Shown: positions 33,393 through 43,899, counted from the first letter of the stretch. The stretch: 64,000 nucleotides of DNA from Alloalcanivorax balearicus MACL04 (GCF_025532145.1 NZ_ARXS01000016.1:44254-108253), one strand, 5' to 3'. Made by a program: numbers and translations. Notes: generated by a model not told the origin, from the sequence alone.

Positions 33393-34559
33393 TCAATCAC
33401 TGCCAAACAGATCACGGGTATAAACTTTATCTTCCACATCGGCCAATTCATCCACCATACGGTTGGTAAGAATGACATCCGATGCCCCTTTAAAGGCCTC
33501 CAGGTCACGAATCACTCGCGACCCAAAGAAAGTGTCTTCCTTTAACACGGGCTCGTATACCACTATCTCGACACCTTTGGCCTTAATGCGTTTCATCACA
33601 CCCTGCATGGCACTGGCTCTGAAGTTGTCGGACCCTGACTTCATGATCAGACGATAGACCCCAACAACCTTGGGGTCTCGGCTCAATACGGATTCCGCAA
33701 TGAAATCCTTTCGAGTTCTATTAGCGTCAACAATTGCCTGAATGATGTTATTAGGTACATCTTGGTAATTGGCCAGTAGCTGTTTGGTATCCTTTGGCAA
33801 ACAATAGCCGCCATAACCAAAAGAAGGGTTGTTGTAATGATCGCCAATACGAGGATCCAGTCCGACACCTTCAATGATCTGCTTGGTATCCAAACCGTGT
33901 GTTTCAGCGTAACTATCTAGTTCATTGAAGTAAGCAACACGTAGAGCGAGATAAGAATTGGCAAAAAGCTTGATCGCCTCCGCTTCAGTGCTACTAGTTA
34001 GGAGTATCGGCACATCCTCTGGGATAGCTCCTTGTTTCAGAAGGCCTGCAAATTCAGCAGCCCGTTCAGACCGTTCACCAACAATGATTCTCGATGGGTA
34101 AAGGTTATCATATAAAGCTTTTCCTTCTCTTAGAAACTCCGGAGAGAATATAATGTTTTTTAAACCAAAATCCTCTCTAATCTTCTCTGTATAACCAACC
34201 GGGACAGTAGACTTAATAACTATTAGAGCTTTCGGCTTTATTTCAGAAACATCCCTTATTACTGACTCTACGCTAGATGTGTCAAAGAAATTCTCTCTGG
34301 GATTGTAATCTGTTGGCGTAGCAATCAAGACAATTTCTGCTTCACCGTATGCCAACTCCTTATCTATCGTCGCCTCAAAGGAAATATCGTCTCTTATCAA
34401 AAACCCCCTTATCTCTGCATCATCAATAGGCGAGCGCCTTTCATTCAAAAGAGATACTCGATCAACGTCAATATCTAAGGCCATTACTTTATTATGCTGT
34501 GCCAGCAGCATAGCATTAGACAATCCTACATATCCGGTACCAACAACAGTTATATTCAT
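33393..34559 (-). CDS. ugd: UDP-glucose 6-dehydrogenase
   Basis: A 388-residue enzyme with an intact NAD loop [10 protein letters not shown] (7-16), the catalytic Cys in GGYCLPKD, and C-terminal KSGSDNFR. The length and motifs equal the enterobacterial Ugd type. It oxidises UDP-glucose to UDP-glucuronic acid for an acidic surface glycan. Base composition drops through this gene toward its start, similar to the AT-rich cluster upstream, suggesting it entered with that cluster. It is clearly distinct from the degenerate paralogue at 31169. Confidence 0.95.
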   Translation of the reverse strand: MNITVVGTGYVGLSNAMLLAQHNKVMALDIDVDRVSLLNERRSPIDDAEIRGFLIRDDISFEATIDKELAYGEAEIVLIATPTDYNPRENFFDTSSVESVIRDVSEIKPKALIVIKSTVPVGYTEKIREDFGLKNIIFSPEFLREGKALYDNLYPSRIIVGERSERAAEFAGLLKQGAIPEDVPILLTSSTEAEAIKLFANSYLALRVAYFNELDSYAETHGLDTKQIIEGVGLDPRIGDHYNNPSFGYGGYCLPKDTKQLLANYQDVPNNIIQAIVDANRTRKDFIAESVLSRDPKVVGVYRLIMKSGSDNFRASAMQGVMKRIKAKGVEIVVYEPVLKEDTFFGSRVIRDLEAFKGASDVILTNRMVDELADVEDKVYTRDLFGSD

Positions 34560-35182
34560 AAAAAAGCCTTCAATGCCTTTTATCTATGAGACGCTAAAAT
34601 CTTCACCGAAGGATTACGCATTAATCTTTGCAATATCATTACGGCTCTTAAGCATCATTCTGAAACCTATATAATTGTTCACCTGCATCATACGCAGGGC
34701 CAGATATTGATAAACGCTTTACGATTCCATCTTGAACCAGCGATCCCGATTCAGGTGCCTCGCGCCACCAAGTCGCATCACACTTATCTGTCCGCCACCT
34801 GTCGAGTAATCGAGTGAAGGTATTGATCCACACCGACCAAGATTCGCGACTATGCGCCAGCCGATACCATCGAGGAAAGCTCCATGAGCTCAGGCCCTAG
34901 CGCAGCAACCAACTCACTTGAATCACAAACAACTAGCTACCCCACAACGCCCGAGAGCCAAGGCCGTGATCTCGACACGTAACCACACGCTAATCCACCA
35001 AATTATTATTCAAACAGCGCATCACTAGGAAGGCATAGACCTAACATACGGACAGCCACTCGGAGAAACATGCCAACCGGACTGCCGCGGCAAATGAGCA
35101 GTGTCATCAACCACACTTACGACGATGGTCATACTCGAAGAGGAGGGAGACGGCCACACACGGACCACTACACTTTCAATTG
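34560..35182. other. 623-base gap with a degraded gene fragment
   Basis: No intact gene. A minus-strand frame at 34648-34893 looks like the end of a former protein gene (see that entry). The remaining 290 bases up to the flippase gene show nothing recognisable. Confidence 0.6.
34648..34893 (-). pseudogene. unrecognised C-terminal gene remnant
   Basis: About 81 codons, open from a stop codon at about 34896, begin GLSSWSFPRWYRLAHSRE and include TRLLDRWRTDKCD and SISGPAYDAGEQLYRFQ. The composition (many Trp, Arg, Asp) is protein-like and no good start codon opens it, so it seems the 3' part of a lost gene. I do not recognise the family. Confidence 0.4.
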
Positions 35183-36568
35183 CTACGGCACGACTGAACT
35201 TTTCATCCCCATTAGAGCTAACAAATTGGGACCTGGTAAAGTCCAAATGCCCAGGCGACGCCAGACGAACAGCAGTGTCGCCAGGTTTTGTACCACAAGG
35301 ACGAAGGCCAACGCCAGAGCTGCACCAAAAGCACCGAAAGGAGGAATTAAGACGAAAAAGGCGAGCAGGCCAAGTGCGTTGCAAATTAAAGCGATATTCC
35401 TGGCCAGACGTTCATGCCCTGTCATGTTGAGCAGAAAACTAACAGAACCGGTGGAAACGTTCACAGCTTGCGCTATTGCGATGATACGTAATAACCACTC
35501 CCCATCTCCGAAGCCTTCACCGAACCAGCCCAAAACCCAGCCGGGAAACAGCAGGCACAATAAAAGCAAAGGCGCCGCAACCACAACACCTAGTAATGCG
35601 CCTTGTCGAGCCAATCTACCCAGAGCATCTATTTTCCCCTGACGGTAAAGAGAAGCAAAACGCGGAGGAAAGACGGCATTAAGAACAATAAGGACAAACC
35701 CAATCAGTACAGACGTCTGCTGCGATGCCTTAAATAAACCAAGTTCAGCGCTGCTCAGTAACCAGCCGGCAATCATTACACCAAGAACTTGCTGCATAAA
35801 GCCAGCAAGATTGATCATAAAAAAAGCACGGGACGTTGCCGTAAACTGCCCTAGAGAAGCCTGAGCCCCCGTCGAGGCCAAAGCCTGATTGGAGCGATCC
35901 AACCACCAGGTTTGTCTATGACACCAGCGCCATACCTGATACCCGCCTTGCAAAACCACGAGCCAGGCAGCCACCGCATAAGCATAACCAATAGTAGTCA
36001 GACTACTGCCGTCCCCCACTTTCTCCCAAGCCAGAATCAACATCCCGGCCACAAGGGCTACGGAACCGTTTTCCAACAAGCAGGCGGTGGCCGGCTTCCG
36101 GATCCCCTTAAAAAAACCTGAGAGCAAGAAGCCAAATGCATGAGCGGGGACCGCTAAGGTAATACCCGCCAAGACACCAGCAAGACCAGTGGCGTCAAAG
36201 AGGGTTTCAAACCAAGGCCGTCCGGCCCACAAGATCGTTGCCGCAACTAAACTGATTAACAGGCATCGTATTGCCGCCCAGCGTAGATAGCGTAAAACAA
36301 AAGGGGAATCGTGATCCTGGCCCACATAACGCATCAGAGCATGGTCCATTCCAGTCCGGGAGAGCAGTCCAGCCCCCAGCAGAAAACCTTGAGCGAGAGC
36401 GTAAACACCAACCCCCGACGGACCATACAAGCGACCGATAACCAGCGCGAGAGCCAAGGCCCCGAGAGCGGCTATAGCCCGAGCAATAAAAGTACGTATC
36501 AACGCCTGCCCCATCTCTCCACGGAGACGGTCTGACAAATCAGCCGATAAACGGCGAACACGACTCAA
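35183..36568 (-). CDS. wzx: polysaccharide flippase (Wzx-like)
   Basis: A 461-residue polytopic protein with about 12-14 spans of the PST/MATE-like flippase family: FIARAIAALGALALALVIGR as first span, SRTGMDHALMRYVG loop, and a symmetric second half. It would flip undecaprenyl-linked repeat units to the periplasm for the Wzy polymerase (40619). The GC content is higher than that of the neighbouring cluster genes. Family assignment is from topology and the N-terminal pattern, since flippases have little sequence conservation. Confidence 0.85.
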   Translation of the reverse strand: MSRVRRLSADLSDRLRGEMGQALIRTFIARAIAALGALALALVIGRLYGPSGVGVYALAQGFLLGAGLLSRTGMDHALMRYVGQDHDSPFVLRYLRWAAIRCLLISLVAATILWAGRPWFETLFDATGLAGVLAGITLAVPAHAFGFLLSGFFKGIRKPATACLLENGSVALVAGMLILAWEKVGDGSSLTTIGYAYAVAAWLVVLQGGYQVWRWCHRQTWWLDRSNQALASTGAQASLGQFTATSRAFFMINLAGFMQQVLGVMIAGWLLSSAELGLFKASQQTSVLIGFVLIVLNAVFPPRFASLYRQGKIDALGRLARQGALLGVVVAAPLLLLCLLFPGWVLGWFGEGFGDGEWLLRIIAIAQAVNVSTGSVSFLLNMTGHERLARNIALICNALGLLAFFVLIPPFGAFGAALALAFVLVVQNLATLLFVWRRLGIWTLPGPNLLALMGMKSSVVP

Positions 36569-36707
36569 CTCATAACTCCATACATAGTAGGCAAAATCAC
36601 GGTACGTGAACCTCTCCTACACTAGGGCCGCAAACATCGCTGTAGGAATAGTCCTCTTCATCAAAGAAAGGATTGCGATACCGACCTAATTTCTCGGCAA
36701 CTCACCG

Positions 36708-37883
36708 TTAAGTCCATGTTTCCGCCATCACCTCCCGCAGCACCTCGCATGTCTTACCGATATGTGCCTGCTCCAGGGTAGGATGCACCAGGAACATTAA
36801 GCTGGTCTCCCCCAGCTCTTTCGCCACCGGCAAACGCTCTTTCGGCCCCAAGCCGAGATCCTGGAAGCACTTCTCCAGGTAGACTTCAGAACAGGAGCCT
36901 GAGAAACAAGGCACACCACGAGCGACCATTTCGTTCATGATACGATCACGATCCCAGCCCTGGGCCAGTTTCTCCGGCTGCACAAACACGTAGCATTTGT
37001 AACCGGCATGCCCTACTTCGGTGGGAATCTCCGGCACACGCAAGGCTGGGATCTCACTAGCGGTTTGCCAGATCGCCCGGGAATGGGTCAGACGTTGGCG
37101 AGTCCACTCCGGCATACGCTTCAGCTGAATCCGCCCAATGGCCGCCTGCATTTCCATCATCCGCCAATTGGTGCCCACGCTCTCATGCAGCCAGCGGAAG
37201 CCCGGTGGATGGTCACGCTCATACACCGCATCCCAGCTTTTGCCATGATCCTTGAAACTCCACATGCGGGACCAAAGGTCGCGGTCATTCACGGTGACCA
37301 TGCCGCCCTCTCCGCCCGTGGTCATGATCTTGTCCTGGCAGAAGGACCAGCAACCCACATGGCCCAAGCCACCCACCGGACGCCCTTTCCAAGTAGCGCC
37401 ATGGGCCTGGGCGCAATCCTCAATAACATAGAAGCCGTGTTCATCAGCCAGGGCCATCATGGCGTCCATATCGCTGGGCCAGCCGGCCAGGTGCACACAG
37501 ATAACGGCCTTGGTGCGTGGTGTTACCACCTTGGCAACGGTCTCAGCAGTGATGTTCTGAGTGTCCGGATCCACATCGGCAAATACCGGTGTCGCCCCGG
37601 CATTGATCACCGTGGTGGCGGAGGCCAGGAAAGTACGTGGCGTCACCACCACTTCATCGCCAGGCCCAATGCCCAGCCCTTGCAGCGCCAGATCCAGCGC
37701 CACAGTGCCATTGGCCACAGCAATGGCGTATTCCGTACCGGCAAAGGCAGCGAACTCTTTCTCGAATTCGCGGCATTCTTGCCCGGTCCAGTAGTTCACT
37801 TTGTTGGACAGCAGCACGCGTTGTACTGCCTCCGCTTCCTCCTGGGTAAAGGAAGGCCAGGGGGGGAAAGGTCCATTCAACAT
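36708..37883 (-). CDS. DegT/DnrJ/EryC1/StrS sugar aminotransferase
   Basis: A 391-residue PLP-dependent enzyme. The internal aldimine lysine lies in CWSFCQDKIMTTGGEGG (split motif SFCQDK), with the cofactor-binding NGTVALDLAL and EDCAQAHGA. It transfers an amino group to a nucleotide-linked 4-keto- or 3-keto-sugar. With the WbpM/PglF-type dehydratase (8154) and the PglD-like acetyltransferase (11617), a 4-aminotransferase of PglE type is the most economical interpretation. A fragment of the 5' end of a related gene is found at 24128-24170. It is transcribed with the sugar transferase upstream. Confidence 0.9.
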   Translation of the reverse strand: MLNGPFPPWPSFTQEEAEAVQRVLLSNKVNYWTGQECREFEKEFAAFAGTEYAIAVANGTVALDLALQGLGIGPGDEVVVTPRTFLASATTVINAGATPVFADVDPDTQNITAETVAKVVTPRTKAVICVHLAGWPSDMDAMMALADEHGFYVIEDCAQAHGATWKGRPVGGLGHVGCWSFCQDKIMTTGGEGGMVTVNDRDLWSRMWSFKDHGKSWDAVYERDHPPGFRWLHESVGTNWRMMEMQAAIGRIQLKRMPEWTRQRLTHSRAIWQTASEIPALRVPEIPTEVGHAGYKCYVFVQPEKLAQGWDRDRIMNEMVARGVPCFSGSCSEVYLEKCFQDLGLGPKERLPVAKELGETSLMFLVHPTLEQAHIGKTCEVLREVMAETWT

Positions 37884-37938
37884 GATCAGCCCTCAGCGCA
37901 TGCTCTATATGTGTCTATGAGCATCTTGAAAAAAAATT

Positions 37939-38571
37939 TCAACCAAAGACGGTTTGCAAGATATAGCGAATATCGCCCCAGAACGTCCAATCACGGATAT
38001 ACTGAAGATTCACTTGAACTTTATCGGGATAGATCACTTCTCGATTGTAACGCTCTGGTTCTGGTTGAGATGCGAGAATCTCTTCCTCATTTCGATATTT
38101 CAAAGTGGCCGGCCCGGTAATACCCGGTCTGATTGATAGAACAGCTTGCTCAACGCCAACCAGGGTGTCTGCATATCCCGGCACATCGGGACGCGGGCCC
38201 ACGAAACTCATTTGCCCAAGCAACACATTCCATAGCTGTGGAAGCTCATCTATTTTGGTTTTTCTGAAAAAGCGGCCTAGCGGTGTGATACGAGGATCGC
38301 CTGAGCGAGTAACCGTAGTGGTTGTCATCGTATCTGGACGCATAGTCTTAATCTTAACCACTTTGAACGCTCGCCCGCCTTTGCCGACGCGCTGTTGGAC
38401 GAAAAAGCCGTTGCTCCGGGTGTCCAAGCAGGCAGCCATGAATGCAATCGCGATAAGCCACCAGACGCACAGCAACCCTAACAAGGCCAGAATAAAATCA
38501 AAAATACGTTTAACGAGAGATTGAGAAAGCGAAAGGGATGGAGCATCCACCATAGTATTAGAGGTATCCAT
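37939..38571 (-). CDS. initiating sugar-1-phosphate transferase (undecaprenyl-phosphate)
   Basis: A 210-residue bacterial sugar transferase: one N-terminal hydrophobic segment (about 24-50), the KVVKIKTMR segment, the catalytic [13 protein letters not shown] and [12 protein letters not shown]. It loads the first sugar onto undecaprenyl phosphate at the inner membrane. The compact, single-segment form is like PglC/WbaP catalytic domains. With the possible bacillosamine-type pathway, the first sugar may be a diacetamido sugar. It overlaps the upstream sulfotransferase gene by 14 bases. Confidence 0.92.
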   Translation of the reverse strand: MDTSNTMVDAPSLSLSQSLVKRIFDFILALLGLLCVWWLIAIAFMAACLDTRSNGFFVQQRVGKGGRAFKVVKIKTMRPDTMTTTTVTRSGDPRITPLGRFFRKTKIDELPQLWNVLLGQMSFVGPRPDVPGYADTLVGVEQAVLSIRPGITGPATLKYRNEEEILASQPEPERYNREVIYPDKVQVNLQYIRDWTFWGDIRYILQTVFG

Positions 38572-39409
38572 GGCGCTTCAACGTCTCCCCCGTTAAGGCT
38601 TCGAGCTTCGCAACTTCCTCATCTCCCAACGCTTTTCGGCCCTTACCGAGACTCCCATTAGACACTCGTTTTACTGCAGCCTGAACTTCTTCTAGTGATG
38701 CGGTGTAGTTCAAAAAAACAAGGATACGTTGAAGTTCCGGGACCGGATTGGACACGAAATCCTCATAACGAATACGAATGACTCTTTCTGGGGCGATTTC
38801 CCCTAAATCCCTGTCTGCTTTATCAACACAGCGTTGCCATTGTAATGCGCAAACTTCATTCAAAGTGTGCTTCTGTAAAATCTCTTCCATGTTATCCAGT
38901 TTCGGCCCCCAGAAAGCGAGGCGTTTTTCCTTGGAAAACAGCCGGTAAATACGACTCCAAAAATATCTCAGCCCGTAATACGGCAAATCCGTAACAGGTA
39001 CAAACCGCACCTTCTCCATGATATACGGAATATCTAACCTCGCAGTCCAACGCTGCTTGGCCGAGCCGGTGGCATCAATGCCATCACGGTAGATATAGAT
39101 GTACTTCGCGCCAGGCAGGACTCGATCCACAAACGGCACTCTCAGGCAACTGGCACAAGTCTTCTCAACGACGATATCTAAATCCTGGGTCCGGCGAATA
39201 TCGTCAAAACGAGCCCGAATGTATGCAGACACTCCCGGGGTAGCTCGATCAGGAGGAATTTCATCGGACGGATAACGAACATTACCGTGTCGCCAAATGT
39301 AGTTAATTTCATCGCATGGCCAAGTTCCGACTTTATCGAAAGACGTTAAAACATCTCTCAGCATGTTGGTTCCTGATCTCGGAGCACCAACAATAACCAC
39401 ATCAAGCAT
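38558..39409 (-). CDS. sulfotransferase (glycan O-sulfation), copy 1
   Basis: A 283-residue protein starting MLDVVIVGAPRSGTN. GAPRSGTN is the 5'-phosphosulfate-binding loop for PAPS. The 3'-phosphate-binding region is suggested by KYIYIYRDGIDATGS near residue 95. Carbohydrate sulfotransferases of this type decorate surface glycans. The ATG at 39409 overlaps the preceding glycosyltransferase gene by eight bases. PAPS would need the APS kinase encoded at 50535. The gene is AT-rich compared with the chromosome around it. Confidence 0.88.
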   Translation of the reverse strand: MLDVVIVGAPRSGTNMLRDVLTSFDKVGTWPCDEINYIWRHGNVRYPSDEIPPDRATPGVSAYIRARFDDIRRTQDLDIVVEKTCASCLRVPFVDRVLPGAKYIYIYRDGIDATGSAKQRWTARLDIPYIMEKVRFVPVTDLPYYGLRYFWSRIYRLFSKEKRLAFWGPKLDNMEEILQKHTLNEVCALQWQRCVDKADRDLGEIAPERVIRIRYEDFVSNPVPELQRILVFLNYTASLEEVQAAVKRVSNGSLGKGRKALGDEEVAKLEALTGETLKRHGYL

Positions 39410-40622
39410 TATTTCTCCTGGATATAAGACTGGATAATAGCTCATTATAACGGCCAGCAATCAATTTGAAGTCGTGGTTCTGATCAAAGAACTCGCGGCC
39501 TTTCTTTCCCATATCCCGTGCAAGCTCAGGGTTCTCTTTCAAATTCAAAATTGCCTCGCCAAGCTGCTCAGGTGTACCTGATCGAATAGTCACTCCACAG
39601 CCGGCCATTTGGACCGGATCATAATTAGTAATATAGCTCGCCACTATTGGTTTAGCCGCATACATATACTCAAAAATCTTATTACAGGATATACCATAGA
39701 GGTTCGCCTTAACCTCCTTCAACCCAACATAGCACGCATCAAATCGCTCTAACTCTTCGACCACTTTGTCTTTGCTAACCTTCCCCGTGAAGGAAATATT
39801 TTCAAGACCATATTGGAAGGCCAAATTTTTTAACTTCCCAAGATCTTCACCACCACCAACAATTCTGAAGTGCACATCTTGGTGATCTTTAAGGACTCTT
39901 GCCGCACCAATCAAATTATCTATGCAGTAATAGGAGCTAAGGGCGCCAACATATCCAATCACAAAAGGAGCGTTCTGATCTCTATTTTTTTCTAGCTGAA
40001 CATTTCGACTAGGCAAAAAGCCATTAGGAATGTAATGAAACCGACTCTCACTCACACCATACCTTTCACCAAAATACTTTCCATCACCAGGCTTAACAGA
40101 AACAATAGCATTCGCATTACGCACTGCATAACGTTCCGCGAAAGAAACCAGTCGAATATAGGGGTGACTATCCGACGCCCCACTCAATTCCTGAATTACG
40201 AGAGGCCAAAGATCCCGAACCTCATAAATAAAAGGAACCCCAAGGACATTCGCACACCGTCTAGCCGCAAACACCACAAACGGGTGCGGTGAAGACGCAA
40301 TTACAGCATCATACTTTTCTTTTCTTGCTAACTGCGGCAACAAAAAAAAAGATTTCAAAGAAAACCAAGCCTGATTAATAATTTGAGACATACGCCCCGA
40401 ATACTTATTCGTTTTCAGCCAGACATACTCTATTCCGTCTATTTCTTCCACTGAGTAAGAAGAGTTAACCTCTGGAAAGTTGAAAAATTTATGAAAATAC
40501 GAGGATGAGGCTATAGACACATCCACCCCCATCGATTTTAGGGCTGTCCCCAAATAGTACCATCTCATATTAGGGCCATGATAAGGCGAACCGCCTCCAT
40601 GGGATATAATCAATATCTTCAC
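39402..40622 (-). CDS. glycosyltransferase family 4 (WbuB-like)
   Basis: A 406-residue GT-B enzyme. The N-terminal HGGGSPYHGPNMRW and YEVRDLWPLVIQEL resemble WbuB-type GT4 transferases that use UDP-acetamido sugars. The donor domain has FVIGYVGALSSYYCIDN and KIFEYMYAAKPIVAS. It acts at the inner face of the membrane in repeat-unit assembly. It overlaps genes on both sides by a few bases (ATGA-type), so it is translationally coupled. Confidence 0.88.
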   Translation of the reverse strand: MKILIISHGGGSPYHGPNMRWYYLGTALKSMGVDVSIASSSYFHKFFNFPEVNSSYSVEEIDGIEYVWLKTNKYSGRMSQIINQAWFSLKSFFLLPQLARKEKYDAVIASSPHPFVVFAARRCANVLGVPFIYEVRDLWPLVIQELSGASDSHPYIRLVSFAERYAVRNANAIVSVKPGDGKYFGERYGVSESRFHYIPNGFLPSRNVQLEKNRDQNAPFVIGYVGALSSYYCIDNLIGAARVLKDHQDVHFRIVGGGEDLGKLKNLAFQYGLENISFTGKVSKDKVVEELERFDACYVGLKEVKANLYGISCNKIFEYMYAAKPIVASYITNYDPVQMAGCGVTIRSGTPEQLGEAILNLKENPELARDMGKKGREFFDQNHDFKLIAGRYNELLSSLISRRNNA

Positions 40623-41854
40623 CAGGCACTCCGATAAGGGTTGCTTCCTATTTTGGATGCAGTGGCAGTAGAGCGCTGTCTTATAATTGACTCAGCAAGA
40701 ACCATTGAAACAACAAACAGAAATGCTGTTTTCAAATTAGTAACGAACATACTAGGCCAAGCCGCAATTAAGCCAACCATAGTGACAACCATGAAACTCA
40801 AGACCAAAAATCTGTCTGCGCCTCTGATATGTGAGTAATTCCTTAACGCCTCATACATCATAAAGAGAATAAACGATATATATACTAAAAAGAAAACAAC
40901 CCCATAGACCAAAAACATAAAAACATACTCATTATCCATAGCTCCAGCGTATTCGCCAAAATAGCTTTTACCAAAGCCAGACAAAAACCAATATGGTTCC
41001 TTAATAGCCATATCAAAGAGATAAGACCATTTTTCAATTCGAGACACATAAGAGTTCGAATCAAGCCCTTCGGTGAAAACCTTTGACAAGTATCCGAACT
41101 CCATAACTTTCATAAAAATATATAGAGTGAAAAAAGCAGCTAACGGAGCTTGCCATAGCAGCGAAATAATCTTAATGCGCCCCCTAAACTGAAGGGCGTA
41201 TGTCAAAAGCACACCGAACAGGAAAACAACAAAAGCCGTTTTCGATTGTGCATAGAAAATAACAACGATGGCAGAAATCAAAGACAGCCATTTAGCGGCC
41301 TTCCCCAACTTAGAGTCTTTCTTATAAAAAGAGGCGCTGATAACAAACAACGATGCTATCGCCACAGAAAGTGCATTTTGTGCGGGGCCACTAGATATCC
41401 CTGTTGCTCTATTGTCTAAAGCTAAAGAGCGCTCCAAGTGGCCTTCCACGCCATATAATAAGTTTATTGGCGACACCAAGTCTGGGTTCACTATCTGCAA
41501 ATATGAAACTAATGCACTAACAATCACATATGCAAGGCACGCAGACATTACTGAAACCAAGACATTATTATTTTTGGAGTGCAAATCCATCAAAACCACA
41601 AGAGACAAAACAAAAAGACAAAACCACCTAAAAGGCTCCACAAGGTTCTCAATATATACAGAGTCGGCAATAGACCTTAGCAAAGCAGAAACACTAACCA
41701 AGAAAAATAAAATCAATATAAACAAAGTTGGCCGATCAATCCTAATGCGACTGGATATAACAATCCGAGGAAGGCATAGGAAAAGCAAGCCGACATAATA
41801 AACATAGGCATATTTAGAAGGGAACAAAAAGACCCAGAAGCTAATTGCAATCAT
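40619..41854 (-). CDS. wzy: O-antigen polymerase (Wzy-like)
   Basis: A 411-residue polytopic protein with about 10-12 spans and a larger periplasmic loop around 245-300 (WSYLFDMAIKEPYWFLSGFGKSYF region). This is typical of Wzy/O-antigen ligase superfamily members. With a second, WaaL-like protein at 25137, this one is better read as the polymerase. It is strongly AT-rich. Sequence conservation in the family is low, so the assignment rests on topology, loop and context. Confidence 0.8.
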   Translation of the reverse strand: MIAISFWVFLFPSKYAYVYYVGLLFLCLPRIVISSRIRIDRPTLFILILFFLVSVSALLRSIADSVYIENLVEPFRWFCLFVLSLVVLMDLHSKNNNVLVSVMSACLAYVIVSALVSYLQIVNPDLVSPINLLYGVEGHLERSLALDNRATGISSGPAQNALSVAIASLFVISASFYKKDSKLGKAAKWLSLISAIVVIFYAQSKTAFVVFLFGVLLTYALQFRGRIKIISLLWQAPLAAFFTLYIFMKVMEFGYLSKVFTEGLDSNSYVSRIEKWSYLFDMAIKEPYWFLSGFGKSYFGEYAGAMDNEYVFMFLVYGVVFFLVYISFILFMMYEALRNYSHIRGADRFLVLSFMVVTMVGLIAAWPSMFVTNLKTAFLFVVSMVLAESIIRQRSTATASKIGSNPYRSAW

Positions 41855-42950
41855 AAATCCTTATACATTCCTTATAAGCCTGAATCATAATACTCGTAGT
41901 ATGACCAATTTCGTAGTTATCTTTCACGAATGCGCGACCAGCTTTCCCCATACAAAACCTGGCATCTTGCTTAGAATCCATCATTTTAATTAATTTTCTT
42001 GATAGCGCGTCTGCGTTTTCTGATTCGACAATATAGCCGGTTAGACCATCTGCCACAACTTCAGGCAACCCCCCTACATTACTCACAATAACAGGGACTT
42101 CACATGCCGACGCTTCTAATACAGCAACACCAAAGCTTTCACTTCTACTAACTGCAACATACACATCCAGATCATTCAGTGCGGCTGGCACTTGTTCTTG
42201 CTCCAGCCTTCCAAGAAATTTGACATCATCTTTCTTCAAACCCAACTCATTACATAGCCTTTTCAACTCTGCGAGCTGACTTCCCCCTCCAGCTATTCTC
42301 AGCTCCAGATTCATATGAGGACGCTGACTTTTAGCAAGGGAAAAAGCTTTTATTAATACATCCATTCCATATACAAACTCAAGCTTCTTCACAGTTCCCA
42401 CAACGAATTGATCTTCCTTCATGTCCTCTTTGCTTTTTTTATATACATCAATATCAACACCAAATGGTGTGATTAATACCTTCTTAGTTGGACAAAGCCG
42501 TTTTACCACATGCCCCATATCATGACTTGTTGAGCCAACGGCTGACGCATATCGTAGGTTCCCTTTAACAAGCCATTTCCAAAACCGCCCTCGTCCGGGG
42601 ACGCGATATACATCACTTCCCCATACAGACAACAAGTAGGGAACATACTTTTTAACAGAAGCCAAACGCGCCAACAAACCATACCCTGAGGCATAGTGCG
42701 CATTAATAATATCTGGTTTATGTTTCTTTACTAAAGCACGAAGCTGACCAGCATTGCGGACATAACCTAACCCTCCCCTATGCTTTAATCTAACATACTT
42801 AACTGTATCTTCAATTTCTGGCGATCGATCCTCCTTGCTAACTAAGACAACGTCGATTCCCGACCTAGATATTTCATTGACCCATTTAATAGTATGCCCT
42901 ACTGTGGCATTAGCCAAAAACATCACTTTTTTAGGAAACATCGTATCCAT
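41841..42950 (-). CDS. glycosyltransferase family 4
   Basis: A 369-residue GT-B enzyme. Key segments are HYASGYGLLARL and SVWGSDVYR in the acceptor domain, then FVVGTVKKLEFVYGMDVLI and ESFGVAVLEASACEVPVI (EX7E) in the donor domain. It probably adds a hexose or a uronic acid to the repeat unit. An ATG three codons downstream (MFPKK) is an alternative start. It overlaps both neighbouring genes and is AT-rich. Confidence 0.88.
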   Translation of the reverse strand: MDTMFPKKVMFLANATVGHTIKWVNEISRSGIDVVLVSKEDRSPEIEDTVKYVRLKHRGGLGYVRNAGQLRALVKKHKPDIINAHYASGYGLLARLASVKKYVPYLLSVWGSDVYRVPGRGRFWKWLVKGNLRYASAVGSTSHDMGHVVKRLCPTKKVLITPFGVDIDVYKKSKEDMKEDQFVVGTVKKLEFVYGMDVLIKAFSLAKSQRPHMNLELRIAGGGSQLAELKRLCNELGLKKDDVKFLGRLEQEQVPAALNDLDVYVAVSRSESFGVAVLEASACEVPVIVSNVGGLPEVVADGLTGYIVESENADALSRKLIKMMDSKQDARFCMGKAGRAFVKDNYEIGHTTSIMIQAYKECIRIYDCN

Positions 42951-43899
42951 AGCTCTTTAGCAATCTCCCCATTCTTTTTTCAGAGTAAAGCATCTCTTCC
43001 TTAGTAATTCTCTTTCTCCATGCATCTTTTCTACCTTCCATAATTTTTCCTGACTCAGCATTTCTGTGATGTTTCGCCCCCATATCACCGTAGTTCATAT
43101 TGACTCGATTCTCGGGAACAGTTTCTTCTAATTCTAAAAACTCCACCATTACAGACAAGCAAGCATCAGTTTCAGACACGAGATTCTCATATTTTATAGT
43201 TATAAAACGATCTTGTCGTTTTGCTTTAAAATTCTCGATCTTCTTATTTGCATCTATCCATCTATCCACTGCATCCTGATAATTATAGTTCAGAGATTCT
43301 CTATAAGATAATGCGCTTGCTCTACCATCTCGAATCAGATGTATATACTTAGCATTTGGAAACATCCGATCAATTCGTCCTACATGGAAAGCATTCCACG
43401 GAGTTTTATCCCCATACTTAGTGCTTCCTGGCATGTTCTTTTCCATATATTCTTTGTATAGTGCCCTTACTACCGATGCCAAAGACTTAGATTCAGATTC
43501 CTTACATCTTTCAATAATATCGCTAAACCTAACCCCCAACTCATCCCATCTTGACTCTTCTTCCACAACCCCTGGAGTCTTTTCGCATTGAAACTTAAAC
43601 TCCTCAATTATATTGAAACAAAAATCTTCCCACGAACACTTACGCATACGATCATACAATCTTACAATATTCCCCAACCCTGGCAGCTCTGGAGGAATTG
43701 CGGTTAGTGTATTTTCGCATATCATTTTTCTTAACAGCGTGTTTCCAGATCTCCCTGCCCCTACAATAAAAAAAGGGGCATCTTCCGAGTCAGAAATACT
43801 ATATTTATCTCTCCACAACGCCGCACCAGGACTCCTCATCTTATCGATTGATCTGACCATCATTTCCGGAGCCATTCTTCGAAACCTATTAAACTTCAT
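42931..43899 (-). CDS. sulfotransferase, copy 2
   Basis: A protein of about 322 residues with the PAPS loop GAGRSGNTLLRK near residue 50 and the second PAPS contact AKYIHLIRDGRASALSYRES. It is not closely related to copy 1 but belongs to the same PF13469-like family, indicating sulfation at a second position. The start at 43899 (MKFNRFRR) is preferred; the longer frame from 43914 overlaps the acetyltransferase gene more. It is among the most AT-rich genes in the window, so probably acquired. Confidence 0.87.
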   Translation of the reverse strand: MKFNRFRRMAPEMMVRSIDKMRSPGAALWRDKYSISDSEDAPFFIVGAGRSGNTLLRKMICENTLTAIPPELPGLGNIVRLYDRMRKCSWEDFCFNIIEEFKFQCEKTPGVVEEESRWDELGVRFSDIIERCKESESKSLASVVRALYKEYMEKNMPGSTKYGDKTPWNAFHVGRIDRMFPNAKYIHLIRDGRASALSYRESLNYNYQDAVDRWIDANKKIENFKAKRQDRFITIKYENLVSETDACLSVMVEFLELEETVPENRVNMNYGDMGAKHHRNAESGKIMEGRKDAWRKRITKEEMLYSEKRMGRLLKSYGYDVS

